From the NCBI RefSeq assembly GCF_900103975.1, contig NZ_FNIR01000005.1, forward strand, positions 69,934 to 133,933: DNA of 64,000 nucleotides, read 5' to 3'. The notes under the pieces were generated by a model that saw only the letters and a list, made by a program, of their open reading frames with translations, was not told the origin of the DNA and made no database searches. This document shows positions 11,402-21,354 of this stretch, piece after piece (position 1 is the first letter of the stretch; every line of letters starts with the position of its first letter). This DNA is from Klenkia soli (GTDB taxonomy: Bacteria > Actinomycetota > Actinomycetes > Mycobacteriales > Geodermatophilaceae). The position numbers were made by a program, and so were the translations under genes.

Positions 11402-12567
11402 GAGGGCAGCCCGTCCCTCATCTCGGCCAGCAGGCTGTCCACCACCGGCTCGAGCCGGCCGTCGTTGGCCGCGGCGACCGCGCGCTGCCGCTGGTAGGAC
11501 CCACCGACCTCGAGGATGCGCAGCACGTCGAACAGCTCGTCGAGGCACTGCAGCTTCTTGGCCGTCGGCGTGAGCTGCTCGACGAGCTCCCGCAGGGCCT
11601 CGCGGACCGGCTGCACCGTGCCGCGGTCGTCGACGATGATCTCGGCGTCCAGGCCGTAGCGCGCCGCGCGCCACTTGTTCTCGCGCAGCACCCAGCTCGC
11701 GGGCACCGGCAGCGTGTAGCCGCGGTCGATCTCGCGGTCGAACTGCTCGACCAGGCACTGGCTGAGCGCCGCGACCGCGCCGATCTCGTCGAGGGTGGGC
11801 AGGCCGTCGCAGATGCGCAGCTCGACGGTGCCGAACTCGGGGTGCGGGCGGATGTCCCACCACACCTCGCGCACGGTCTCGATCGTGTGGGTGGAGATCA
11901 GCGTCTCCATGTACCGCTCGAAGCCGTCCCAGCCCGAGAGCTGGTAGGGCAGCCCCGCCGTGGGCATGCCCTCGAACACCTTGGACCGGGCACTGGCCAG
12001 ACCGGTGTCGGCACCGACCCAGTAGGGCGAGGACGCGGACAGGGCGAGGAAGTGCGGCACGTACTGGGTCAGCGCGTTCACGATCGGGATGATCTTGTCC
12101 GAGGACCGGACGCCGACGTGCACGTGGACGCCGAAGATCTGCAGCCGGCGGGCCAGCCACTGCATCTTCTCGACCAGCTGTGCGTACCGCTCCTTCGGCG
12201 AGATGTCCTGGGTCTGCCAGTCGGTGATCGGGTGCGTGCCGGCGCAGAGCACCCCGAGCCCCCGCCGGTCCGCGGCCTCGACGACCTCGGCGAGGGTGCC
12301 GGCCAGGTCGGCCTTGGCCTCGGCGACCGTGCTGCAGATGCCGGTGATGATCTCGACGGTCGACTGCAGCAGCTCGTGCTTGGCCTTGGGGTGCTCGTCG
12401 GCGTCGGCCGGCTTGAGCTCGGCGAGGATCTCGGTGGCGCCGGAGGTGAGCTGGCGGGTCTCGCGGTCGACCAGCTGCAGCTCCCACTCGACCCCCAGGC
12501 TCGAGCGCTCGGAGGACGTGAAGGGGATCTGCACCGGCTGAGTGTAGGAGCGGCGGGGCTCAGGCAC
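11398..12567 (-). CDS. GCS2-family carboxylate-amine ligase (YbdK/glutamate-cysteine ligase-like)
   Basis: About 389 residues. The GCS2 fold joins a carboxylate (usually glutamate gamma-carboxyl) to an amine with ATP. Recognisable parts are LGVEWELQLVD at the N-terminus, GTHPITDW near 115, the FGVHVHVGV strand and ELRICDGLPT. Many YbdK-type members make only weak gamma-glutamylcysteine and their real products are unknown. Squeezed between an M16-like peptidase gene and an M20 amidohydrolase gene with overlaps on both sides, it may act on the same substrate pool. The start is uncertain: the GTG at 12567 overlaps the upstream gene by 8 nt and neither it nor the GTG at 12534 (giving VQIPF) has a good SD. 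Confidence 0.85.
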   Translation of the reverse strand: MPEPRRSYTQPVQIPFTSSERSSLGVEWELQLVDRETRQLTSGATEILAELKPADADEHPKAKHELLQSTVEIITGICSTVAEAKADLAGTLAEVVEAADRRGLGVLCAGTHPITDWQTQDISPKERYAQLVEKMQWLARRLQIFGVHVHVGVRSSDKIIPIVNALTQYVPHFLALSASSPYWVGADTGLASARSKVFEGMPTAGLPYQLSGWDGFERYMETLISTHTIETVREVWWDIRPHPEFGTVELRICDGLPTLDEIGAVAALSQCLVEQFDREIDRGYTLPVPASWVLRENKWRAARYGLDAEIIVDDRGTVQPVREALRELVEQLTPTAKKLQCLDELFDVLRILEVGGSYQRQRAVAAANDGRLEPVVDSLLAEMRDGLPS

Positions 12568-14098
12568 CCGCCCACTGCGGACGGGTCCACTGCGGCACCC
12601 GCTCCGCGGGCCACCGCAGACCGGGGACGTGCCGGCGCACGTGCGCCGACGCCGTCTCGACGGCCTTCGTGCCGAAGGAGTCGTCGTCCACGCGGAACAT
12701 GCAGGCGTTCCGCCCGATCACCACCAGCGCACCGCCGTCCTGGACCTTGCCCTTCTCGTCCTTGACCTCGCCCTGGCGGAAGACGGTGTCGAGGTCGCCC
12801 CAGGAGATGACGTGGACGTCCCCGTCGTCGTCCTGGTGCGCGATGCCGTGGTCGGACAGGACGACCCGACGCTTCTTGGCCGGCCCGGGCAGCATGCGGA
12901 CCAGCGCCGACGGACGCAGGGTGCGACCGGCGGGGACCTCCGGTGCCCACCCGCACGCGCGCCAGCGCTCGAGCCCGGGGAGCCCCTCGAAGGTCGACCA
13001 CTCGGGCACCTGCAGCAGGGCGGAGGTCCACACCGCTCGCGCGGCGTCCCGGACCTGCTCGGCGGTCACGGCGAGGTAGCTGTCCAGCAGGGACGCGTTG
13101 GGGCGCGACTCCAGGCCGAGGAGCTGGGCGGCCGCGGCCTCGTGCAGGTCACCCGACGCGAGGTCGTCCGGGTCGGCCCCGTCCAGCTCCTCCCGGACCT
13201 CGTCCACGACGTGCGCCACCTCGTCGGCCCGCGGTCCGTCGGCGCACAGGGACCGCCAGGCGTCCCAGACGATCCCGGCGACGGCACCCTCCTGGCCCTC
13301 GCGGGCATCCACGGCGAGCACCAGCTCGCGGTGGCCGGCCTCGAACTCCAGGACGGCGACCCCCGAGGAGTAGCTGAGGCCGCGCTCGACGCGTGCGACG
13401 TCCTGCACCCGCTCGCGGACGACGTCCAGGGCCAGCCGCAGCGCGGGGTCCCACGCCCCGTCCGCCGACACCATCAGGCCGACGCCGGCCGCCCAGCTCT
13501 TCGACCACGACGCCGCGCGCTGGGATCGCAGCACGGCCTCCGCGTGGACCGGGCGCGGCCCGTGCGGCAGGTCGAGGCGCAGCCCCTCGGGGAGCTCGCC
13601 GTGGCAGACCAGGACCGCGTTCTCGGCCACGAACCACCGGCGGGCATGGGCGAGGACGTCCTCGTCGCGCAGGAAGTGCGGCCCGGGCCCACCGGGCCAG
13701 GCGACCCCCGGTCCCGTGAGCCCGTAGCGCTGCGCCAGCATGCTCTCGACGAACCCCCCGACCCCCGAGCAGTCCTCGGCCTGCAGGACGCCGATCTCCG
13801 CGTCGATCCGCTGCAGGGACAGCTCGCGGATGGCCCCGCACACCTGCTCCACGAACGCGGCGACGGCCTCGGGCCGCCCGGTGGCGTGGAAGTCGGTGGT
13901 GCCGATGCCGGTGGTGGCGTTGCGCTGCAGGCTGCTCTTCGGCAGCGCGCCCATGACCAGGTGCTCGACGAGGTGCGTGGTCTCCCGGGTCGCGAACGTC
14001 TCGTCACGGACCCCGACGCCGAAGACCAGCGCCATGGAGGTCCGACGGGAGCCGGACAGGTGGAGGACGGGGACGCCGTCGAGGAGGATGCGCTGCAC
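12560..14098 (-). CDS. M16-like metallopeptidase with a C-terminal accessory domain
   Basis: 512 residues. The inverted zinc motif HLVEH (42-46) near the N-terminus is the M16 (pitrilysin/processing protease) signature. E101 or E108 could be the third ligand, but at 55-62 residues downstream this is closer than the usual spacing of about 75. The middle resembles the second M16 repeat without a zinc site. Residues about 400-512 (KKRRVVLSDHGIAH, VISWGDLDTVF, VVIGRNACMFRV) form a separate beta-rich, PH-like module, unusual for M16 proteins. No signal peptide. The GTG at 14098 is the first start in the coding frame; GGGAGG lies 16 nt away, which is far. The stop overlaps the ligase start, so the three genes look co-translated. 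Confidence 0.7.
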   Translation of the reverse strand: MQRILLDGVPVLHLSGSRRTSMALVFGVGVRDETFATRETTHLVEHLVMGALPKSSLQRNATTGIGTTDFHATGRPEAVAAFVEQVCGAIRELSLQRIDAEIGVLQAEDCSGVGGFVESMLAQRYGLTGPGVAWPGGPGPHFLRDEDVLAHARRWFVAENAVLVCHGELPEGLRLDLPHGPRPVHAEAVLRSQRAASWSKSWAAGVGLMVSADGAWDPALRLALDVVRERVQDVARVERGLSYSSGVAVLEFEAGHRELVLAVDAREGQEGAVAGIVWDAWRSLCADGPRADEVAHVVDEVREELDGADPDDLASGDLHEAAAAQLLGLESRPNASLLDSYLAVTAEQVRDAARAVWTSALLQVPEWSTFEGLPGLERWRACGWAPEVPAGRTLRPSALVRMLPGPAKKRRVVLSDHGIAHQDDDGDVHVISWGDLDTVFRQGEVKDEKGKVQDGGALVVIGRNACMFRVDDDSFGTKAVETASAHVRRHVPGLRWPAERVPQWTRPQWAGA

Positions 14099-14402
14099 AG
14101 GGAGATCATGTGCACCTCCCAGGCTCGGAACAACGACCGTCCCCCGAGCGGGGTGGTGTGTCGCGACCGCGGGCACGGCGGAGCACGCACCCACCCCGAC
14201 GGGTCGGATGACACCCGGGAGGCTGACGGCGGCCCGGGGACCCACCCGTCCTCGCCCCGGGTGTGCGCCGAACCACAACCGTTCGACCACTGAGAGTAGT
14301 CGAGACCACCGCGCATGCCGGGGTTTCTTGGCAGGACGATCACCGTGCGTCATCCTCTCCCGGCTGGTACGAGCCAGCAGCCCGTCGTCCCGGGAGCTCC
14401 TG
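14099..14402. other. Divergent intergenic region between the M16-like and copper-oxidase genes
   Basis: About 300 nt without a supportable gene. It must hold both promoters. It is less GC-rich than its surroundings around 14270-14345, and an SD (GGGAG, 14391-14395) ends it on the plus strand. A GGAGG followed by ATG at the left edge on the minus strand leads only into a non-coding frame. I could not identify -10/-35 elements with confidence. Confidence 0.4.
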
Positions 14403-17400
14403 GTGTCCCTCCGCTCCACCGCCCGCCGCCTGCGCGGGCCCCGCCTGCTGGCCGGCGGCCTCGCCGTCGCCCTCGCCGGTTCCGTCGCCGCCGTCGTCGC
14501 GGCCGCCCCCGCCGCGGCCGCCACCCCCGGCACCTACGTCGTCGGCACCACCCCGATCGCGCTCAACCAGCCGGCCGACCCCTACCTCGGCACGCTGCAG
14601 CCCGCGGCCGACGCGGCCACCGCCGGCATGTTCGGCCCGCAGATGGCCTGGCCGGTCATCCCGCTGCACGCCGTCGTGGCCCGCAACGGCCACCTGGTCA
14701 CCTACGGCACGCCGCTGGGCACCGCGCAGCAGGGCGGCCTGACCTAGGACGACTGGGACCCCTCGGCCGGGGCCGCCGCCGCGACCCACACCCAGTCGCC
14801 CTCGATGCACGACTACAACAGCTTCTGCAACGCCGGCGTCACGCTGCCCGACGGCCGGATCCTCATGGTCGGCGGCAACTCGACCATGCAGACGATGGTC
14901 TACGACCCCACCAGCCGCGACCAGACGATGGGCGCGAACCTGGCCCGCCAGCGCTGGTACGCCACCGCCCTGCGGCTGCCCGACGACCGGGTCGTCGTCC
15001 TCGGCGGGGCCGACTACTACAACACCGGCGCCTACCGGACCCCGAACGACAACTCCAAGGTCGCCACCACCCCCGAGATCGGCACCGGGACCGGTGCCTG
15101 GACGTCGCTGACCGGTGCGAACAGCGCGCTGGCCTTCGGGGCCACGGACAACCGCTGGTGGTACCCCCGCGCGTTCAACGGCCCGGGGGGCACGATCGTC
15201 GGCACCTCCGGCGACGTGGTCTGGCGGATGTCGGTCGCCGGCACCGGCAGCGTCACGCGTACGGGCACCCTGCCGTTCAACCCCCGCGTCTCCGGTTCCC
15301 AGGTCATGTACGCCCCCGGCCGGGTGCTCGTGGCCGGTGGCGGCCAGGCGTTCAACGAGGACGGCACCGCGGCCACCAACCGCGCCGCGGTCGTCGACTA
15401 CACCGGCACCACCCCGCGGATCACCTCCACGGCCTCGATGGCCTCGGCCCGCAACTGGCTGAACCTGACCGTGCTGCCCGACGGCCGCGTGCTCGCCTCC
15501 GGCGGCACGGCCACCGGCACGAACGGGGACTCGGCGGTGCGCCGGGCCGAGATCTGGAACCCGGCCACGGGCACCTGGACGGCGGCCGCCACGGCCCAGC
15601 GCATCCGGACCTACCACTCGACCGCCCTGGTCATGCCCAGCGGCGCGGTCTTCACCGGCGGGGGCGGCGTGCCCGGTCCCGAGGACAACCTGAACGCCGA
15701 GATGTTCTACCCGCCGTCGCTGTTCACCCGCGGCGCCGACGGCGTCACCCGGTGGGCCAGCCGGCCGACGATCACCACCCTGGCCGGTTCGGCCACCTAC
15801 GGCGGCCAGCTCACCCTCGGCATGGGCGACAACCGGACCATCCGCGAGGCGTCCCTGATCAGCATGGGCGGCGTCACCCACTCCTACGCCACCGACCAGC
15901 GCCGCGTGCCGCTGACGGTGACGCAGAACGGGGCGAGCGTGAAGGTCTCCCTGCCGACCAGCGCGAACACGCTGCCGGCCGGCGACTACCTGCTCAGCAC
16001 GGTCGACTCCAACGGCGTGCCCTCGGCCGGCCAGGTGCTCACCATCCGCAACGGCGCGGCCGGCAGCGTCACCGTCAACGCCCCCACCACCGCGACCGGT
16101 GGCGGCACCCCGGCCACCACGCCCACCGGCTCGGTCCCGCTGACCGTGGGCACCAGCGTCGGCCTGGAGGCCGTGAACTACCCCGGGTACCGCGTGCGCC
16201 ACGCCGGCGACCAGGGCTCCCTGTCGGCGATCACCGCCGCCAGCGCAGCCGCCGACCAGGCCGACAGCTCCTTCGTCGTGCGCACCGGGCTCGCCGGTGC
16301 CGACGGCGTCTCCCTGGAGTCGGTGAACTCCCCGGGCCAGTTCCTGCGCAGCAACGGCACGGGCGGCCGGGTCACCCTGGCCACCCCCGACGGCACCGCC
16401 GCCGGGGCCGCGGCGGCGACCTTCCTCCCGGTCGGCGGGCTGAACGGGCAGAACACGTCGCTGCAGCTGTGGGGCACCCCGGGGGTCTACCTCCGCCACC
16501 AGAACTTCCAGCTGTACGGCCAGGCCACCGACGGCTCCGACCTGTTCCGCAACGACGCCACCTTCGCCGTCCGGGCCGGTCTGACGGGCGTCCCGACCGT
16601 GCCGCTCACCGTGGGCACCAGCGTCGGCCTGGAGGCCGGGAACATCGCCGGCTACCTGGTGCGGCACCAGAACTTCCAGGGCGCCCTCTCGGCCATCGGC
16701 GCCGCCAGCGGCGCCGGGGACAAGGCCGACAGCTCCTTCGTCGTCCGGCCCGGCCTCGCCGGAGCCGGTGGGATCTCGCTGGAGGCGGTCGGCTTCCCCG
16801 GGCAGTACCTGAGGGCCAACGGCACCGGGGGCCGGGTCACCCTCGCCCGGCCCGACGGCACCGCGGCGGGTGCGGCCGCGGCGACGTTCCTGCCGGTAAC
16901 CGGGTTGACCGGGCAGGGCACCTCCCTGCAGCTGTGGGGCACCCCGGGGGTCTACCTCCGGCACCAGAACTACCAGCTCGTCGCCCAGGCCACCGACGGG
17001 TCCGCCCTGTTCACGGCCGACGCGAGCTTCACGGTCCGGACCGGGCTCACCACCGCCCCGGCGGCGGCCGTCGTCCAGGGCGAGACCGGCACGCTGGCCG
17101 GTTCGGCGGTCGTCTGGACCGGCAGCACCGGGTGGACCGGGACCGGGTACGTGGCCAACCTGATCACCGCCGGGTCCTCGACCACCGTGCCCGTCACCCG
17201 GGCAGCTGCCGGGCCGGTCACGATCACCGTCCGGTACGCCGCCGGCGGCGGCGGGCCCGCCGGGGCGCGCACCCTCACGGCCCTCGTGGGCGGGCAGGCC
17301 ACCCAGGTGGTCTCCTACGCGGCCACCGCCGACTGGAACACCTGGAGCCAGCAGAGCTTCGTGGTGGACCTGCCGGCCGGCGGCTCGACCGTGGGCATCG

Positions 17401-17456
17401 CGATGAACCAGGGCGACACCGGCTGGATCGACGTCGACGCGATCACCGTCGGCTGA
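14403..17456 (+). pseudogene. Secreted copper radical oxidase (galactose oxidase-like) with two AbfB-type domains and a CBM; split by an in-frame TAG
   Basis: An open frame of 1018 codons is broken only by TAG at 14745-14747 (codon 115). GTG 14403 has GGAG 7 nt upstream; a Sec signal ends near AAAA-TPG. All copper-radical-oxidase residues are present by alignment with galactose oxidase: Cys142 (SFCNAG) and Tyr186 (RWYATA) for the Cys-Tyr cofactor, Tyr404-His405 (TYHSTAL), and His493 (THSYATDQRRVPL). The kelch propeller (repeated VGG/LGG) is followed by the early-set domain, two AbfB/CBM42-like repeats beginning at about 580 and 735 (TVGTSVGLEA each) and a CBM6/35-like C-terminus. Enzymes of this type oxidise primary alcohols on glycans to aldehydes with H2O2 release. 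The stop lies in ...GGLT-stop-DDWDP, where Tyr (TAC) is expected. It is either a fresh nonsense mutation, a sequencing error or readthrough. An internal ATG at 14805 would lack the signal peptide. Confidence 0.85.
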
Positions 17457-17483
17457 CCGTCCGGGAGGTCCCGGCGGCTGGGC

Positions 17484-17489
17484 TAGCGT
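17484..17489 (+). promoter_or_regulatory. -10 hexamer TAGCGT, 7 nt before the deoD GTG (leaderless)
   Basis: TAGCGT followed by 7 nt and GTG 17497, with no SD in between. The transcript would begin at or next to the start codon, as is common in actinobacteria. The same arrangement recurs at seven other genes here. Confidence 0.6.
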
Positions 17490-17496
17490 CGTGCCC

Positions 17497-18306
17497 GTGA
17501 CCGCCGAGACCTCCCCCACCGACCCCGCCGCCCTGGCTGCCCGCGCCGCCGACGACCTCGTCGCCGCGCTCGGCGCGGGGCACGACACCGCCGTCGTCAT
17601 GGGCTCGGGCTGGGCGCCCGCCGCCGACGCCTTCGGCGAGACCCTGGCCAGCGTCGGCATCGGCGAGCTGCCCGGGTTCGCCGCCCCGACGGTGCAGGGC
17701 CACGGCGGCGAGATCCGCTCGGTCGCCGTCGGCGACCACAAGGTGCTGCTGTTCCTCGGCCGCACCCACCTCTACGAGGGCCGGGGCGTCGAGCCCGTCG
17801 TCCACGGCATCCGGACGGCGGCCGCCGCCGGGGTCCGCACCGTGCTGCTGACCAACGCCGCCGGCGGGCTCTCGCCCCAGCACACCGTGGGCCAGGCGGT
17901 CCTGATCAGCGACCACCTGAACCTGACCGCCCGCTCCCCGCTGGTCGGCGCCCGGTTCGTCGACCTGACCGACCTGTACTCCCCCCGGCTGCGCGAGCTG
18001 GCCCGGCAGATCGACCCGTCGCTGGTCGAGGGCGTCTACGCCGCGCTCCCCGGCCCGCACTTCGAGACCCCGGCCGAGATCCGCATGCTCACCACCCTGG
18101 GCGCCGACCTGGTCGGCATGAGCACAGCCCTCGAGGCGATCGCGGCCCGCGCCGAGGGCGTCGAGGTGTTCGGCCTGTCGATGGTCACCAACGCCGCGGC
18201 CGGCATGACCGGCGAGCCCCTGGACCACCTGGAGGTCCTGGCCGCCGGCAAGGCCGCCGCGACCCGGCTGGGCTCCTTCCTCGTCGACCTCATCGCCCGC
18301 TCGTGA
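17497..18306 (+). CDS. deoD: Purine nucleoside phosphorylase (trimeric, family II)
   Basis: 269 residues. It phosphorolyses inosine and guanosine (and deoxy forms) to base plus (deoxy)ribose-1-phosphate in the cytosol. Seen: VVMGSGW (phosphate loop), [37 protein letters not shown] and [11 protein letters not shown], with VTNAAAG near the C-terminus; these are the trimeric PNP signatures. The GTG at 17497 is preferred over that at 17491 because of the TAGCGT -10 spacing. Its stop overlaps the next GTG by 4 nt, starting a run of co-translated genes. In M. tuberculosis deoD is likewise followed closely by pmmB. Confidence 0.95.
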   Translation: MTAETSPTDPAALAARAADDLVAALGAGHDTAVVMGSGWAPAADAFGETLASVGIGELPGFAAPTVQGHGGEIRSVAVGDHKVLLFLGRTHLYEGRGVEPVVHGIRTAAAAGVRTVLLTNAAGGLSPQHTVGQAVLISDHLNLTARSPLVGARFVDLTDLYSPRLRELARQIDPSLVEGVYAALPGPHFETPAEIRMLTTLGADLVGMSTALEAIAARAEGVEVFGLSMVTNAAAGMTGEPLDHLEVLAAGKAAATRLGSFLVDLIARS

Positions 18307-19127
18307 CGGGGCCGGTCCTGCTGACGGGGGCCGCCGGGTACATCGGGCGGCTGCTGCGGGAGGGGCTGCCCGAGCGGGGCCACGCGCTGCGCAGCCTGGA
18401 CGTCGTCCCGATCACCGACCCCCGCCCGGGCGAGGAGCACCTGGTCGCGGACGCCACCGACCTGGCGGCGGTGACCGCCGCCGCGCAGGGCGCCGGCGCG
18501 CTGGTGCACATGGCCGGCATCGCCACCGAGTCCTCCTGGGCCGCGATCAGCCACGCCAACATCGAGGGCACCTACGTCGCCCTCGAGGCCGCGCGGCTGG
18601 CCGGGGTGCCCCGGGTGGTGCTGGCCAGCAGCAACCACGCGACCGGCATGTCCTTGCGCACCGAGCTGGCGCAGACCGACGCCCAGCCCCGCCCGGACAC
18701 GTACTACGGGGTGTCCAAGGTGGCCATGGAGGCGCTCGGGTCGCTCTACGTCGACCGCTACGGCCTGGACGTCGTCTGCCTGCGCATCGGCTCCGCGCTG
18801 CCCGAGCCGCGCACCCCCCGGCACCTGTCCACCTGGCTGTCCCCCTCCGACACCGTCGGGCTGGTCGACGCCGCGCTCACCGCGCCCGCCCCCGGCTTCG
18901 CCGTCGTGTGGGGGGTCTCGGCCAACACCCGCGGCTGGTGGGACCTCGCCCCGGCCCGCGCGCTGGGCTACGCACCCGTCGACGACGCCGAGGCCCACGC
19001 CGCGGCCATCAGCGCCGCGCACGGGGAACCGACCCCGGGCACGGTGGAGTTCGACCGGGTCGGCGGCGAGTACGCCGGGCCGGACTTCGCCGTCGACGCC
19101 GTCGCCGCCCGGGCGCAGCAGCCGTGA
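18303..19127 (+). CDS. NAD-dependent SDR epimerase/dehydrogenase, uronate dehydrogenase-like
   Basis: 274 residues, extended SDR. The Rossmann motif is TGAAGYIG (8-15) and the catalytic Tyr-x3-Lys is in YYGVSK (about 140). ASSNHATG resembles the SSNH stretch typical of uronate dehydrogenases, which oxidise glucuronate or galacturonate to the aldarolactone. That specificity is inference; an NDP-sugar epimerase/dehydratase is the alternative. It overlaps deoD (GTGA) and the mutase gene (GTGA), so it is translated between a phosphorylase and a sugar-phosphate mutase. It may act on sugars released in the same pathway. Confidence 0.75.
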   Translation: MTGPVLLTGAAGYIGRLLREGLPERGHALRSLDVVPITDPRPGEEHLVADATDLAAVTAAAQGAGALVHMAGIATESSWAAISHANIEGTYVALEAARLAGVPRVVLASSNHATGMSLRTELAQTDAQPRPDTYYGVSKVAMEALGSLYVDRYGLDVVCLRIGSALPEPRTPRHLSTWLSPSDTVGLVDAALTAPAPGFAVVWGVSANTRGWWDLAPARALGYAPVDDAEAHAAAISAAHGEPTPGTVEFDRVGGEYAGPDFAVDAVAARAQQP

Positions 19128-20734
19128 CCGGGGTGGACCGCGCCGCCGTCGAGCGCTGGATCGCCGACGACCCCCATCTCGGCGACGCCGCCGAGCTGCA
19201 GGCAATGCTCGACGCGGGGGACGACACCGAGCTCGCCGCCCGGTTCGCCGGGCCGCTGGCGTTCGGCACCGCCGGGTTGCGCGGTCCGCTGCGGGCGGGG
19301 CCGGGCGGCATGAACGCCGCCGTCGTCGCCCGCACGGCAGCGGGTCTGGGGCGGTACCTCGCCGACCAGGGGACGGCGGGGCGGGGCGTGGTGGTCGGCT
19401 ACGACGGCCGGCACCGCTCCGACGAGTTCGCCCGGATCACCGCGCAGGTGCTCACCGGGGCCGGGTTCGCCGTCCAGGTGCTGCCGCGTCCGCTGCCCAC
19501 GCCGGTGCTGTCCTTCGCCGTCCGGCACCTGGGGGCCGTGGCCGGGGTGATGGTGACCGCCAGCCACAACCCGCCGCAGGACAACGGCTACAAGGTCTAC
19601 CTCGGCGACGGCGCGCAGCTGGTGCCGCCGGCCGACCGGGAGATCGAGGCGGCCATCGCCGCCGTGGGCCCGGCCCGCGAGCTGCCGAGGGGCGACGGCT
19701 GGCAGACCCTCGGCGACGACGTCGAGGCCGACTACGTCGCCGCCGTCGTCGCGGCCCTCGACCCCGGCCGGGTCCCCGGCCGCGACCGGCTGACCATCGC
19801 GACCACCGCCATGCACGGCGTCGGGACGGCGACCACCCGCGCGGTGTTCCGGGCCGCCGGGTTCGCCGAGCTGTACGCGGTGCCCGAGCAGGAGCACCCC
19901 GACGCCGACTTCCCGACCGTCGCCTTCCCCAACCCCGAGGAGCCCGGTGCGGTCGATCTGCTGCTGGCGCTCGCCGAGCAGCTCGGCGCCGACGTCGCGC
20001 TCGCCGAGGACCCCGACGCCGACCGGTGCTCGGTGGTGTGCGGCGGCCGGCAGCTGACCGGCGACGAGGTCGGCGTGCTGCTCGGGGACTGGCTGCTGCG
20101 CCGCGGTGTCACCGGCACCTACGCCCGCTCGCTGGTCAGCGGGTCGCTGCTGGGCGAGCTCGCCGCCGCCCACGGGCAACCCGCCGAGGAGACCCCGACC
20201 GGCTTCAAGTGGATCATCCGCGCGGGCGGCCCGGCCGCCCCGCTGGTGTTCGGCTACGAGGAGGCCCTGGGCTACGCCGTGACCCCGGGGGTCGCCCGGG
20301 ACAAGGACGGCATCTCCGCCTGCCTGGCCGTCGCGCTGCTGGCGGCCGAGCTCGCCGCGCAGGGCCGCACGCTGCTGGACCGGCTCGACGAGCTGGCCGC
20401 CGAGCACGGCCTGCACGCCACCGGTCAGCTGTCGGTGCGGGTCACCGACCTGTCGGTCATCGGCGACGCCATGGCCCGGCTCCGCGCCGCACCGCCGGCC
20501 CGCCTGCTGGACCGGCCCGTGACGTCCGAGGACCTCCTGCCGGAGGTCGACGGCGTGCGGCTCACCGGCGAGGGCCTGCGGGTGGTGGTGCGCCCCAGCG
20601 GCACCGAGCCCAAGCTCAAGGCCTACCTGCAGTCGGTCGTCCCGGTCACCGGCGACGTCACCGCCGCCCGCGTGCAGGGGGACGCCGACCTGGCCCGGCT
20701 CCGCGCGGAGATGTCGACCGCCCTGGGGCTCTGA
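19124..20734 (+). CDS. pmmB: Phosphohexomutase (phosphoglucomutase/phosphomannomutase, PmmB-like)
   Basis: 536 residues of the alpha-D-phosphohexomutase family. FGTAGLRG marks domain 1. The phosphorylated serine is Ser147 in TASHNPPQDNGYK. The Mg site is DPDADR (domain 2), sugar specificity is in GYEEALGY, and the phosphate-binding RPSGTEPK lies in domain 4. After PNP this enzyme could serve as phosphopentomutase, moving phosphate from C1 to C5 of (deoxy)ribose so that DeoC can cleave it; no dedicated DeoB is visible here. The GTG overlaps the SDR stop by 4 nt. Confidence 0.93.
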   Translation: MTGVDRAAVERWIADDPHLGDAAELQAMLDAGDDTELAARFAGPLAFGTAGLRGPLRAGPGGMNAAVVARTAAGLGRYLADQGTAGRGVVVGYDGRHRSDEFARITAQVLTGAGFAVQVLPRPLPTPVLSFAVRHLGAVAGVMVTASHNPPQDNGYKVYLGDGAQLVPPADREIEAAIAAVGPARELPRGDGWQTLGDDVEADYVAAVVAALDPGRVPGRDRLTIATTAMHGVGTATTRAVFRAAGFAELYAVPEQEHPDADFPTVAFPNPEEPGAVDLLLALAEQLGADVALAEDPDADRCSVVCGGRQLTGDEVGVLLGDWLLRRGVTGTYARSLVSGSLLGELAAAHGQPAEETPTGFKWIIRAGGPAAPLVFGYEEALGYAVTPGVARDKDGISACLAVALLAAELAAQGRTLLDRLDELAAEHGLHATGQLSVRVTDLSVIGDAMARLRAAPPARLLDRPVTSEDLLPEVDGVRLTGEGLRVVVRPSGTEPKLKAYLQSVVPVTGDVTAARVQGDADLARLRAEMSTALGL

Positions 20735-20739
20735 GCGCG

Positions 20740-21354
20740 GTGGTCGAGTGGCTGCAGGGCCTGCCCCCGCTGGCGGTGTACCTGACCGTCCTGCTCGTCG
20801 TCGGGGTCGAGAGCATCGGCGTCCCGCTGCCCGGGGAGACCGTGCTCATCGGTGCGGCGCTGCTGGCCGGGCAGGGCGTCGTCTCCCCGGTCACGGTCGC
20901 GGTGTGCGCGGCGCTGTCGGCCGCGGTCGGCGACAGCATCGGCTACCTGCTGGGCCGCCGGTACGGCGACCGGCTGTTCGCCTGGGCGGCTCGTCGCTCG
21001 CCGAAGCACCTGGGCCCCGAGCGCGTGGCCGCGGCGCGCTCGCTCATGGAGCGGCACGGCATGTGGGCGGTCTTCCTCGGCCGGTTCGTGGCCCTGCTGC
21101 GCATCCTCAGCGGTCCCCTGGCCGGGTCGCTGGGCATGCCCTACCGGCGGTTCGCGATCGCCAACTGGGCCGGCGCAGCCCTGTGGGCCGGGGTGACCAC
21201 CGCGGTGGTCGTGGCCCTGGGCGCCGCCGCCGAGAAGCTGCTGGGGAACATCTCGACCGGCGGGCTGGTGGCCGTCGTGGTGCTCGCCCTGGGCGCGGTG
21301 GTGGCGCTGCGGGTGCGCAGGCGCCGCCGTCAGCGCCAGTCCGACGGCGGGTAG
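20740..21354 (+). CDS. DedA-family membrane protein
   Basis: 204 residues with about five hydrophobic segments. DedA/SNARE-associated hallmarks are the re-entrant GVPLPGETVLIGAA, the GxxxGYLLGRRYG helix and FLGRFVALLRILSGPLAG, which contains the conserved FxGRFxxxxR. DedA proteins act as lipid (undecaprenyl phosphate or phosphatidylethanolamine) flippases and in membrane homeostasis. GTG starts 5 nt after the mutase stop without a clear SD, so coupling is likely. Its 3' end overlaps the convergent DUF805 gene by 25 nt. Confidence 0.88.
   Translation: MVEWLQGLPPLAVYLTVLLVVGVESIGVPLPGETVLIGAALLAGQGVVSPVTVAVCAALSAAVGDSIGYLLGRRYGDRLFAWAARRSPKHLGPERVAAARSLMERHGMWAVFLGRFVALLRILSGPLAGSLGMPYRRFAIANWAGAALWAGVTTAVVVALGAAAEKLLGNISTGGLVAVVVLALGAVVALRVRRRRRQRQSDGG

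Noticed and set aside
14106-14120. SD plus ATG on the minus strand just before the M16-like gene
   Set aside because: It leads into a frame rich in Ser/Pro/Arg without M16 motifs; the GTG at 14098 is in the HLVEH frame.
14745-14747. TAG as a pyrrolysine codon
   Set aside because: Nothing in the window suggests pyl genes, and Tyr is the expected residue; a nonsense change is simpler.
14340-17765. A 1141-codon minus-strand frame opposite the copper oxidase
   Set aside because: Low-complexity Gly/Ala/Arg/Asp translation; the plus strand has all oxidase residues and domains.
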